From positions 41,779,502 to 41,843,501 of the forward strand of contig CAXKWD010000008.1 of the NCBI GenBank assembly GCA_964059195.1: a stretch of 64,000 bases of DNA. Direction: 5' to 3'. A program made the position numbers and the translations under genes. Position 1 is the first letter of the stretch, and each line of letters starts with the position of its first letter. This stretch comes from Ectobius pallidus (taxonomy: Eukaryota; Arthropoda; Insecta; Blattodea; Ectobiidae). The notes beneath the pieces were generated by a model. It did not search any database. It was given only the letters and a program-made list of their open reading frames with translations, and was not told the origin of the DNA. Positions 1 to 11,145 of this stretch are shown in pieces.

Positions 1-743
1 TTAGATGTTGATTTGCCTCTTTCAATTTGGAAAATATATTATTTGCTCCTCTTCTTTTCAATCCTCCAAAATTACTATTGCAGTTATCTCCTCCAAAAGC
101 AATACATTTATTCAAAATTTCATTCTTAATCAGCACATCTGTGACCAATGAAGATATTGTTTCAGCTCTTTCATTAGAAACACTCTGGAGGTCTATTAAT
201 TTGGTCTGCAAGCCCCCCTTCTGGTAGTCAAAGTACTGTACAACAACAGGAAACATTTTTATATTTCCATGATTGCTGCCATCCATAGAAACACCTACAT
301 AGGAGACGCTATTGATGTGCTTGATAGCACAGTCAACAGAATGTGGTCCAATTACTTTACTAATTATAGCTTTCGATTTTGTACGGGCACAGTGCATATT
401 TTCTCCCACTTCAGAATCAGGAAATATTTTTCCAGGGAGCTTAGACACACAGTCCATTGTTTTGTAGCTTGTGTGATGAACCACATTGTGGTAGACGAGA
501 GTTCCTTCCACCACTGTCACTCAGTGATGAATCCTTGGTGTAAAATGTGATTTTACTGGAACCTGAGGCACTCTGCAAACTACTTTCGTGTTTGCCAGTT
601 GAAATGTGCGATTTCAAATCAAGGGTATGCGGTTAACAATAGAGACATATCTCCTGGCATTGCAAACTAAACACACATCATCAGAATGGATCTTGGTATC
701 TTGTCTCTAAGTCAGCAGTAAACTTGCATTTTCTTTTCCCCAT
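1..743 (-). pseudogene. C2H2-finger hAT-like transposase, N-terminal part, frameshifted
   Basis: On the minus strand an ATG at 743 opens a frame beginning MGKRKCKFTADLETRYQD. After a frameshift near 680 it continues as a zinc finger of form CLVC...H-x5-H (about 675-600), then after another shift near 500 as VEGTLVYHNVVHHTSYKTMD. The frame then stays open to the window edge with VSMDGSNHGNIKMFPVV and CIAFGGDNCNSNFGGLKRRG. The order finger / GTLxYHxVxHxxSxxxMDC / DNxNxNFGG is one I know from arthropod transposase-like proteins of the hAT type. The first and second parts carry at least two frame breaks, so it is a pseudogene, although the last ~155 codons are uninterrupted. The C-terminal dimerisation domain would lie left of the window. 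Family assignment is from recall of motifs, not from a search. Confidence 0.65.
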
Positions 744-1146
744 TATTACTGAACTGCACTGAATTAACGACAGAAAACTCACAGATCACAGAATAACACT
801 CCACAGTACTTCTGTAGCTTCTTCGTTATTCGTTAACGTATTAACAGCTGAATGTTGAATCTAAATTAGAAATTTCCTCCAAAGAGATTAGTATCAGTAA
901 TAGTGAAAGTGAAATACGCACAAGTACTCAAAGAGGCTAACTTACGGTTGTGATGCTATGTTCAGAGACATCTTTCGGTAGAGTCTGGAAACAAAGCATC
1001 CTTTTTCAGTCATTTAAAAAAATATATATATATTGCTTATACACAAATACGGACAAATTGCCGATTTTGAAAAATAAATATGGACACCAGGACAATCTTT
1101 AAAAATAAGGACATGTCCTGGTAAATACGGACATCTGGTAACCCTA
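1..1146 (-). mobile_element. hAT-like DNA transposon, 5' end inside window
   Basis: The right edge (1129-1146) read on the minus strand is a terminal-repeat-like TAGGGTTACCAGATGTCC, and a zinc-finger transposase-like gene starts about 400 bp inside it and reads leftward off the window. Degenerate 'ggacat' motifs lie just inside the edge (1070-1135), as in hAT subterminal regions. The other end and the target duplication are outside the window, so superfamily placement rests on the protein and the tip. It appears to sit in the remains of the SHGK-family element whose coding part begins at about 1450. Confidence 0.6.
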
Positions 1147-1449
1147 AGTTTGGGCTACATAAGTACTCCTTTGTTGTAAGGTCATTCTTTACAGAAAAAG
1201 AATGTGCTCTGTTCTTAAGAATTCAGAAGACCACATTACGAGAATGCAAAATTTATAGAGTGACCATTATTTCTATAAGGACATTTGAAAGGTAGAATGA
1301 GCAAGACACTTATTGAACATAAATTTAAATAACTATTAATTCAGAATAGAACATCAAGTACAGAATTCAGTATTTAAAAGTTTAATTGGTCCAATACAAA
1401 ACCACACATTTTATATTAACAAAATCACAACACATTATTTCCGAACATT
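1147..1449. other. no gene seen
   Basis: AT-rich sequence between the hAT-like tip and the SHGK-family relic. I see no coding frame or repeat; it is probably the untranslated flank of the SHGK-family element. Confidence 0.4.
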
Positions 1450-1968
1450 GTCCATCTGCATTAGAAGAGAAATTCATTGAAGAATTTCCTTGCCTCCTCT
1501 CTACAAAACTGTTTTAGAATTTTAGTTCTCGATATTTTGCTTCTAAATTCCTCAGAAAATACAATATTATCGGTATATAAGTTAAACGTTTTACATTAAT
1601 GTGAGTGGTAATGGCAGTCAATATTTTATTTACCTGTGAAAGCTCTGTCTGGGAACAAAAAGTCAGATGATCCACAAACTTCATGTGGGTTCTTTGCATT
1701 CCTTCTGGTATTAGAGATGTGACCCATGCTACTGGCTGTTTTCTTGTTTTACTTAATTCACTTAAGTATCCTTTGAGAAAGTTAATATGATTGAATATTA
1801 CATTGGATTTCTCATTATCAAATTCCCAGGGATGATTTCCACGTACACCTCTTTTATCCTTAGGTGAATGACCAGTTAGTTTTAAAGATTTTTGTATGGT
1901 TACCAATACCGTGAAGACTAATAAGCTTTCTCCAAAAAGGAATTTCAATCACTTCATTCCCTCTCTTC
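1450..1968 (-). pseudogene. SHGK-family transposase-like gene, downstream half (split by Gypsy)
   Basis: This minus-strand frame continues the gene at 15810-16787 once the Gypsy element and one ACCC copy are removed. RIRVKRGNEVIEIPFWRKL joins across the site, followed after a frameshift by LKLTGHSPKDKRGVRGNHPW (about 1885-1825). That order (basic YxVRV segment, LHGI, SPKDxRG...H) is the N-terminal region of an uncharacterised arthropod family I recognise but cannot name. The frame ends at 1514; a further segment near 1500-1450 reads QFCREEARKFFNEF in another frame and may be the far C-terminal edge. The central RNase-H-like part seen in the copies at 33-34 kb and 41.6-42.9 kb is missing here, so this copy is internally deleted as well as split. 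Confidence 0.55.
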
Positions 1969-1972
1969 ACCC

Positions 1973-4240
1973 TGAGCCGATATTTAAACACAAAGGAAAT
2001 ATCGCTCATTGTGTTCTGCTATTGTGCTCTGAAAACCAGCGCCTAGCGACACCTATGGACTAAACTCTATACTATGCTTCCTAACTGCTCTGAACTCGCA
2101 GTTTCTCCCTCTTAAGCCTTCTCACGCCATCTCTGTGCCAGCGTGAACATTAGCAGTCACAGTCGGGTGTTAAGTGTCTTGCTGCGTGACCTGGTCTGTT
2201 TGTCCAGTATCTCTGTCTTCGCCTACGTGATGATTAGTGCTCAGCTGAGTGACATGGCATGTTTTCCGTGGTGAGATGGTTGGACATTGGCTATTTGATA
2301 ACAGCTAACCCGGGAAGATTCTGTATTGTTATATACACCTTTATTGGTCAACTATTACTAGGAAGTATTATTCGGCGTCTGGATTGGATGTCATGTGATG
2401 ACCGGCGCCAGTACCTGGCTTCCGACGTGAAGACCCTTGTTTATCTTGGCTTCAACCATCATGGAGGGCGGCAACGAATTGAATCTTCTCTCGAAAGAGA
2501 ACCAGGTTTGATGTTTTAGTCATGTCTGATTTGTGCTGAAGACAGTTAATCTTCTTCATTTATTATACAGGGATGTTTTGATACTATTTATTTCTGTCTC
2601 CCATTCAGCTAGGATGTATATAATATGTAATTAATTGTTCCTGGTGTCTAGCCAGTTTCCCCACGCTAGGCTTGCTTTCATTGCAGTTAGTTTCAGATAC
2701 TTCTGGGTTATGTCTTAAGTCATTCATTTTGTGTTTTCATGTAATATTTTCATAATGTAGCATTTTCCCCTTTTCTTTAAATCTTTTAAGTTAATTTCAT
2801 TTTCCCTTTTTGTGTCTGTCTTCAGCTAGACGATTATAAGTTTATTTTATATTCACAAAATTTTCCCGCCATGTGATGTTCTTGAGGCGAGATCCGTTTC
2901 CATTTCGGAGGTGGCAAATGGAAATGTTTGTTTTAAACTAAAATATATTTTGAGGATTGATTGCAGTCATTCATTATTACGAAAGTACCGGTCACCCATG
3001 TGTGAATGTGAATGTGAATGTTTAATTAATGATAATGGAGGGAATCCCCATTTTAACATATTTTGTTGTTTTATGAAATCTGAGAACCTTTAATGAATTA
3101 TTATCATCTAGTGTAAATTTTATTTCGAATATTTAATTTATTATATTTTAGCATTTTAATTCTATAAATTTGATGGCCTAAGTTTATAATGAAAACACTC
3201 TTATATTCTTCTACTGCTCTCACTTCAGGAAGCTTTTGATCGCCCGACCTCCCATCCGTTTGTCCTTTTCTTGCTTCCTCTGGGGTGGGTTCTTCTACAT
3301 TAAATATCACCCAAGGGAGGGTAATGGGTAATGCTTGCATTGCAGTTAGTTTCAGATTCTTCTGGATTATGTCTTAAGTCATTCATTTTGTGTTTTCATG
3401 TAATATTTTCATAATGTAGCATTTTCCCTTTTCTTTTAATCGTTTAAGTTAATTTCATTTTCCCTTTTTGTGTCTGTCTTCAGCTAGATGATTATAAGTT
3501 TATTTTTTGTATTCACAAAATTTTCCCGCCATGTGATGTTCTTGAGGCGAGATCCATTTCCATTTCGGAGGTGGCAAATGGAAATGTTTGTTTTAAACTA
3601 AATTAAATTTTGAGGCTTGATTGCAGTCATTCTTTATTAGGAAAGTACCGGCCTCCCATGTGTGAATGTGAATGTTTAATTAATGATAATGATGTTTAAT
3701 TAATGATAATGGAGGGGCTCCCCATTTTAACATATTTTGTTGTTTTATGAAATCTGAGAACCTTTAATGAATTTAATCCAAAATATTTAAATATTATCAT
3801 CTAGTGTAAATTTTATTTTGAATATTTAATTTATTATATTTTAGCATTTTAATTCTATAAATTTGATGGCCTAAGTTTATAATTAAATCACTCTTATATT
3901 CTTCCACTGTTCTCACTTCAGCTAAGCCTACAGATTCATATTGTTATGAATCTGGAAGCTTTTGATCGCCCGACCTCCCATCCGTTTGTCCTGTTCTTGC
4001 TTCCTCTGGGGTGGGTTCTTCTACATTAAATATCACCCAAGGGCATCTTCCACAGGAGGCCTGTGCTTATCCAGAGCATGAGGAGTCTCTACAGCACCTT
4101 GGCCTGTTCCAGCTCCAGTCCGAGGAAGGGATCCAGCTTGTTCAGACCATAGTGAGCTTACTAGGACAAATAAGTCTTCAGGTAAAAGGGTCCCTTAACC
4201 TAACCTGACCTAACCTAACCAGTGAAGGGGGCGGGGTTCA
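1973..4240 (+). repeat. 5' LTR of the Gypsy element (2268 bp, internally duplicated)
   Basis: Matches the 3' LTR at 13818-15805 over its whole length apart from two events. Here a segment of about 660 bp is present twice in tandem (about 2681-3339 and 3340-4043); the 3' LTR has it once. Without the duplication this LTR is about 1.6 kb, the same as the 3' LTR without its MITE. The second copy contains a hairpin-like CAGATTCATA-TTGT-TATGAATCTG (near 3930-3955) that the first copy lacks. Confidence 0.88.
4195..4220 (+). repeat. TTAGG-type telomere-like repeat in 5' LTR
   Basis: About five CCTAA/CCTGA-type pentamers, the complement of the common arthropod telomere unit TTAGG, lie about 20 bp before the LTR end. 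The same motif is at the same place in the 3' LTR (15755-15785) with one extra unit. Confidence 0.75.
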
Positions 4241-4563
4241 ATTTGTCAGCTATAGTGTGGTTACTCCTCAAGTTCCACGGCTTGTTTTTTCTAATTGGTT
4301 GCCAAACTAAATGCATTTTATGAAATAATTTATAGCATTTTGGTGACAGGTTTTTGGTGCATTCTGTGCTGCCTGTTTTCACCTGCTATTTTAATTATAA
4401 GACGCTGGAAGAATTTTAATTTAAAATTTTTATTATAATAGTCCTAATACTGTGAATGAGTGAATTTTAATGTTTAATTTGATCTCATGTGTTGGTACTT
4501 TGTCTCTTTCAAGTGTTGATATTTTTGTCTGTTGTGTTCCATGTTGTATCGTGATACTGAGTA

Positions 4564-5978
4564 ATGGAGCACCATTACGTAAAGCCGGAGCAGCTTTTAA
4601 AGCAAGACATACTTTATGAGCTCCAGGTCAGAGGCATTGAAGTAGGACAAAATGATCAAGTATATTTACTGAGGGCTAGTCTAAAGAAAACACAGAGGTA
4701 CCCAATAGTCAGGATAAAGTACGTGAGTTGGATGTTAATGCTCTTTTAAAACATGCGCATGAATGCTTACAGAATTTAGCATGTTTCCTTGACTCCACTA
4801 ATCTAAATGTCGTTCAATTAGAACGCAGTGAACACAGACTCTTGCATGTTATGAATAGATTGCATGACATACATGATTTACTTGACTCATCCTTAATTTA
4901 TCAGTGGCATGCTGCCAAGGATAAAGCTATGGAAATGTTAGATAAAGTAAAAGCATCAATGGTGGATCTCGCTAATAAGTCTTGCATGGGAGAAACTGGC
5001 ACCAGACGTGACCCACCCATTGTAACTGGTCTCAACGAACAAGCGGTAGAAGTTGCTACTTCACTGTTGGAGGCAGTCACAGTCAACGAACCCAACAGAG
5101 GAGAGCATTTCACCATGTTTACCCCTCGTCATGGTAATTCTGATAATGTCAATCCCTTTAATTATTCTCTAGCTGCTGGGAATAATTCTATAAGTATGCA
5201 GCAAGCAATGTATGAAGGCTCGCCTCGTTACAAAGTAAATCCCACTTCTCAAGTTTTCGATACTAGTGGTTGAATTTCAATAATCTCCCTCACCATCTTG
5301 TAATAAGTTGGACTTGATAGGTAAATTTGCTGATGACTCGTTGGATAAAATTGTAAATATTCTAGAATTCCTATGTGAGTGAAAGAACAAATCGCCATGC
5401 CTGTTTTAATGAAAACAGTTTGTTGGCATATTTTTCTTCTAAACTTTCTGGTTCACTTAAAGATTTAGCTTTGGAAACCGCAAAGGCTGGATTTGGTTTC
5501 GACCAAATTCATAATAAGATTTTGGCAATGTATGTACCAATTCATGCCAGAGCTTCTCTTCTTAACAAGCATTTCTATAGAACTCAGAATTTTAATGAAT
5601 CTTTCTCTAAATATGTCCAGTCTATCTGTACTTTTGCCAAAGTCTTCCGTCTTGAGTTGTCGGAGAGAGAAATAATTCAGTGCATTCTAGAAGGAATGGC
5701 TCCCGAAACTCGAAGTCAGGTTGCTTTTGAGGCCAAGCCAGTTACTTTTATGCAGTTGGAGCGACGCTGTAAATTATTCTGATCCTCTTCGTATGAAGGA
5801 AACCGAAGTGAGGACCGTGCGCTTTGAGAATCCCCAAGGTAATTTTAGCAACAAAGATTATGCCGGTGGTAGGGGCGACACTAGGCCCTCTTGTTATAAT
5901 TGTGGTAAGCCGGGTCATTTTAAGCGGGACTGTAGAGTTGGCAGCAACAGAGCTGTAGAACGTGGTAGAAGTCAATGA
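4564..5978 (+). pseudogene. Gypsy Gag (capsid and CCHC zinc knuckle), frameshifted
   Basis: The first segment (4564-4749) begins MEHHYVKPEQLLKQDILYEL and resembles the start of arthropod Gypsy Gag proteins. It is followed in other frames by a helical, poorly conserved segment (4728-5273) and by a capsid-like segment (5375-5782, ending around MAPETRSQVAFEAKPVTF). The last segment holds a retroviral-type zinc knuckle CYNCGKPGHFKRDC (about 5890-5931), the C-x2-C-x4-H-x4-C RNA-binding finger of nucleocapsid. At least three frame changes and an in-frame stop near 5273 separate the pieces, so no functional Gag is made. It lies directly upstream of the protease region, as expected. Confidence 0.8.
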
Positions 5979-6053
5979 GGCTCTGCTAGAGGCAGAGGGC
6001 AGCATGATGATGTTCAATGAGGAGCATCCCACCTTAGGCGTCGAGGTGGTTCG

Positions 6054-8474
6054 TTGCTTGTATGTGGTAGTGCTGATGGAGTAGACAGTGACGGAATAAC
6101 AAGTAAACGAGTAAATTTGGAAGGAAAGACGGACATTACGGAACATTGTGACAGGGGTGCGTATGCTGGAGACTCGACTTTATTATACAGTTGTGCATTC
6201 CCGACGGGGGCTGAAGACAAGACTGACGTGACGGACAAGAGTGTAAAGTCAGACAGGACATTTCCTACCAGGATTTTTGTGAATAAAATTTTCCAGAAGC
6301 ACAACAACATACAACACCAAACTCCTAGAAGTACAAATCTACATTCTCATAATGTAATAGGTCCGGACCTAAGAGTAAATAAACAGAAGTCAGAGAAACG
6401 TATTGATAGTCGTAGAGAGAAACAAAAGAAGGTGCGATCGAAGAGGACGACTATAAATAAACCTTTTCAGCCTCGAAATATTCATGGAGTGATCGACTCC
6501 CAACTACCTATGGTACAAGCTACTGTATGCAATCACACTTTATCAGCGCTGCTTGACAGTGGAGCAGCAGCCAATCTGATCTCTAGTGATGCATATCGGA
6601 GTATGTGTTTAGTGGATAAACACACTCCTAGGTTAATTGAGAGTGAAGCAAAGTATAAGTCAGCTGATGATCACATGTTAAAAACAGTGGGTAGTGTTAA
6701 ACTAAAAATCAAAATTGGCAATTTTACCTGGACTTTTCCTTTTGTAGTTACCAATGGGTTAGTAATGCCGATGATATTAGGTTCCCCTTTTATGTGTAAA
6801 ACTGGTTTATTATTGGATTTCTGTTCTAAACAGATTTATTTCCCCTTTGCTAGAGATATTAAGATTAATTTATTTTCTGGCCTTCCCTATTGTAAGCCAA
6901 TTAAATGTGACGTTATGGAACCAACTTACTTAGTCCCTGATATGCATTATCCAACTTCCGTTATCAATTCTGTGGACATTGATTTATCTCATCTGTCTTA
7001 TTCAGATAGTGTCCAGGTAAATTCCTTACTTGATGAATTCCCTGATGTGTTAACAAAGGAATTAGGGCTAACAGATCTCTTGGAATACAAGATTGAGCTG
7101 AACGATACTCAACCGGTACGTAGACCGCCTTACAGGCTTAGCCCACCACGAATGACCATTTTGAAAGAACAAATCCAGGACATGCTCGATGCGGGAGTCA
7201 TACGCGCTTCCGTATCGAACTACTCCAGGTCTGGAGGCCGATTCAGGCCAGTGGTTGATTACCGCCATCTCAATGAAAAGATAAATATAGAGACAGTTCC
7301 TATTCCCGATATTAATTCTTCCTTCAGTTTTTTCATGGTTCTAAATTTTTCTCTTCCCTTCACTTAAACCAAGAGTATTACCAGATTCCCCTTTCAAAAA
7401 AATCAAAGCGGTATACTGTTTTCGCGACTCCATGGAATTTATAAGAGTTTAATTCTGTGCCTTTCGGTCTGGAGACAGGAGCCCAAGTTCTCATTCTTCT
7501 TTTGGATCAAATTTTCTCACATGTTAAATTCAATTTTGTGTTTCATTATTTAGACGACCATGTAATTTATTCTAGATCATTTGAGGAACACCTCAAAGAA
7601 GTGCTTTCAAGCCTCAGAAGCGCGAAGCTAACAGTCAACCCAGAAAAGGTTAGTATAGCCGCCCGGAGACTGTTTTTCCTGGGTCACCTGATTTCTGCCG
7701 ATGGCGTTTCAATAGACCCATAGAGAACTGATGCCATTCGAAATTTTCCCCCTCCTAAAGATGCAAGTGGCAAGATTTGTTGGGATGGTGAATTTCTTCA
7801 GGAAATTCATCCCCAACATGGCTCATATTTCTGCTCCTCTTAACGATTTGAGAAAGAAGAATGTGAAATTTTCGTGGACTCCTGTCCAAAAAAAAAGCCT
7901 TTCACACTCTACAAACTTCCATAATCAATCCCCCTGTTTTGGCCATGCCTGATTTCTCTAAGAGATTTGTGATCCAAACCGACACCTCGCCTGTAGCTAT
8001 TGCAGCTGTTCTTTTGCAGGAATTCGAGGGACGAAGGCCTGTGGCTCACGCCTCCAGAACTTTAACTCAGCCAGAACGCGTGTACTCCATGTACGAATTG
8101 GAGGCTCTCGCGGTGCTATTTGCAGTGGAGAAATTTCGATTGTATGTGGAGAATGTAGAATTCCTGCTAGAAACAGACTGTCAAGCTGGGTTCTGGCAAA
8201 ACCAAGAACAACTGGCAGAATAGCTAGATGGGCTGTACGTTTGTCAGCTTTCAAGTTTAAAGCTAAGCACATTAGAGGGAAAATGTAGTAGCCGACTCTC
8301 TTACCAGAATGTTTAGTCCAGAACAGCTTCTCGAGAATTCTGGTCAAGTTTTGGAAGATCCTCTTGAGCTATCTGGCATGGTGGCAAACATTCTAGAAGA
8401 TTTTTCTTTGGCTTTTAAGTCATTAAATGATCATCAACTGAATGGGAACCTTTCTGTCAGCGACTCCCGATAGG
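6054..8474 (+). pseudogene. Gypsy Pol, first half: protease, reverse transcriptase, RNase H
   Basis: The frame from 6054 to 7367 contains the aspartic protease site ALLDSGAAANLIS (about residues 164-176) and the start of reverse transcriptase (RPPYRLSPPRMTILKEQIQD, then RFRPVVDYRHLNEKIN). A frameshift near 7345 and a stop near 7446 separate this from the RT core at 7457-7723, where VPFGLETG and the catalytic YLDDHVIYS box are visible, then FLGHLISADGVSIDP. The connection/RNase H part follows at 7765-8223 (FVIQTDTSPVAIAAVLLQ, SRTLTQPERVYSMYELEALA). Another shift at about 8218 leads to RWAVRLSAFKFKAKHIRGK and VADSLTRM, where the frame runs to a stop at 8474. The downstream half of Pol resumes only at about 11150, after an insertion. 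Confidence 0.88.
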
Positions 8475-8639
8475 TGGCAGCAGGGTCAAAAGAGGTCCAA
8501 GAATGTCGTCTGCTGTCCATTGAACATAATGGAACAGACTATTAAAACATCAGTCAGAATGCCAGAAAACATGTTGTGGCGATCCTCTGTGTAAAACAGA
8601 GGTGTACACATATGCTTTACGAAATATATGGTTATAAAA

Positions 8640-9660
8640 TATAAGGAAGATTAAACGGATGCTAATAGTTAATAGTCTATGAGTTCCTTCAAATCTCCTC
8701 GCTCAACATTTTCAGATCCTCAGAATTGACTCATTATCTTAATCATTTTTACAAAGAATAAAACTTAACAAGAAGTAGTATTCTCTTTATCTACAACAGA
8801 AGTTCATGTTTCCAATATCTTCATCAAATGGATAAGATTCACTTATGTTCTGTTGCTTCAAATAGAAAGTTCGCCCAGCAGGAAACCCAACCATTTATTC
8901 TCTTTCAAACTATGATACAAAATTACTTCTTAAAAAGGTATGAACAGTATTTGATAAATACAATTTACTTAATTTATTAACTTCATAAGAAAAATTCACA
9001 TATTTCTGTTTCACATTTATTATAATTTGTATAATAAAATTATGAATATTTTGTTTAAATGGAATTTGTAAGTTTTTTCCATTGCAAACATTAAAACAAA
9101 TCGTAAAATTGAAACACTTTCAAAACTAAATTATTCTTATTGGTGGTTCTTGTAAATTGAAGATTTAAAAAAAAATATATTATTATGAAAACGTCAAAGC
9201 ATATTTTTCCTTTCCATACTGGCAATTGGCACTGGCTATTTTTCCCCTCTAAATAAAAATAAATAAAAACATAAATAAATCAACTACACTGTTATTATAT
9301 ACAACTCACTTTTATAATGCACATTAATGATATTAAAACACCATATTAGAACTGGAATTACCGATGCACGTAGATATATTAACTCGAATCGAAGAAAACA
9401 TAGTATTTTGAATTATTAGCATATGAGAACCCAGTACGAAGAATAACAATTCCCTGCGAGCCATAATTCTGAAACTTATGCAATATAATTCTAAAACAAA
9501 AAGTATGAACCTATATTATAGATGGGCGTTGACGTTAAAAATATTATGCATTTAGGCCTATAGTAATAATCACAAGAAAACCATTCCCTTTTTCCTTATT
9601 TTGACATTCCAGCTTCTTTCAAATTACGTTGACTTCGTGAAAAGAACATTCTATTACTAA
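8640..9660. other. AT-rich, no gene seen
   Basis: Strongly AT-rich sequence within the pol insertion with no recognisable frame on either strand. The same is true of 10300-11060. Confidence 0.5.
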
Positions 9661-9665
9661 TATGC

Positions 9666-10291
9666 AGAGATGCCAACTGCTACGGAATTTCCGTAGTTTC
9701 TACGATTTTCTTGAATTTGCTACGGCATTACGGAAATTGTACTGAATATTACGGATTTTACGAATCCCAATATCTATTTTTAAAATGTTTCATTTCTCCC
9801 GCGAACATAAAAAAAGTTAATGTGTCATGAGAAATAGTTTGTAAAAAAAAACTCCATTGTGTTGGCGACATTGGATACTTACAATCTTTGACGTGACTGT
9901 GTGTTAATCAAAGATGTTATATCTTACAGTTATAACATAATTGTAGTTATAACATCTTTGGTGTTAACATATTTCCTCTTTTTTATTATCACTGTAATGC
10001 CGCTGACGACTGCCGACGCCGTTGCTTGCTAGAAGTTTTATTGAGTGTTGCAGTGGAAGTAGAATATTGAGGAAATATGTCGTGTAAACGTAAAATCAGT
10101 GATGAGTCTGATGGACAAAAACGAACTGCGGCAAATCAGCAGTATCGAAAGCAGTATACGGAAGTTTCCTTGCCTCGGACCTTCAAAAGTTTCACGAATC
10201 ACGTATTTTGTGAAACCTATAATTGTGATTTTTCGGTTAAGCATGGAGGTCTCACACTACTGATAACCAACTTTCAAGGTTGGCATCTCTG
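9666..10291 (+). mobile_element. internally deleted hAT element with BED-finger fragment
   Basis: Starts CAGAGATGCCAAC and ends with its exact complement GTTGGCATCTCTG. AATATG precedes the left end and follows the right end, a 6 bp match where hAT elements usually give 8 bp, so one flank may have mutated. Near the left end the pentamer TACGG and its variants recur, as in hAT subterminal repeats. The only coding content is the N-terminal transposase fragment at 10077-10292. Confidence 0.65.
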
Positions 10292-10292
10292 A
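10077..10292 (+). pseudogene. N-terminal fragment of a BED-finger hAT transposase
   Basis: The frame of 71 codons contains QQYRKQYTEV at residues 21-30 and ETYNCDFSVKHGGLTLL at about 45-61. The sequence C-x-CDFSVxHGG is the BED zinc-finger signature common in arthropod hAT transposases. The first finger cysteine is present as FCETYNCDF with altered spacing, and the expected histidines are lost because the frame runs into the right terminal repeat. It is a deletion derivative and makes no transposase. Confidence 0.55.
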
Positions 10293-11145
10293 ATATGATA
10301 CACTATTCAAATACTATTATTTGTATTTGTTTTCCACACGAAAACTTAATGACAGCTATAATTCTGGAGCATGTCTTATTCGTAAGCCTCTAAAGTATAT
10401 TATTTAGAAGGAAGCAAACGTAACTTAAATTTATTTATAAAATTTTAATGATAATATGAACAAAATATTTACACATTTATGTCCAAGTTCTTTACTTTCT
10501 ATAACTACTGTGTTATATTAATCAAATACTAGCATCTGTTTACCACACAGTAAATTCATAACCGAAAGCTGAAATATATACAGAATAACCATGAACCTAA
10601 ATTACTTTTTAAAATTGATTTACAGTATAAAGAATCTTTTTAACATATTTACGACTATGGTTATAAATCCAGAGAAGTTGGGATGTTTTCTTTGTGAAGT
10701 ACTGTACAACAAGTTTTAAATGTTTCATAAAATTTGAATTATTACTTCACCATTTAACGAATACAAATGTCATCGCGATATACAGGAATAACTTTAATAT
10801 TTTGAATTATTTGTCACTAAGCTACACATGTATATGCCACTGCAAAATAATTATTGTTCCTGTTTTTGCTGACAAACCCCACGGGTTCTTTTCAACATAA
10901 TAATTACAACCAATTATTACTTCAGACAAACATTAATTCTTTAATGCTTTTAACAAATCAATACTTTTTCAGGCGATCTCTTACTCTCCTAGGCAGAATA
11001 TAGGTATCTGATTTCTGGAATATAACTTAAACGTTATTAATCGCCAGTTTTTATAGGAAAGTCAATATTATTCACATCTATTGATACGCATAAGCACATG
11101 GCAGAACGAGATGGCAGGACCTCCTCTGACCCTGCTGCGCTCTAG

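Noticed and set aside
2259..2519. 86-codon frame in the 5' LTR
   Set aside because: The frame is broken in the 3' LTR copy and has no known domain.
4011..4208. 65-codon frame conserved in both LTRs (also 15571-15768)
   Set aside because: Conservation is expected from LTR duplication alone; no domain recognised. It may deserve a check in other family members.
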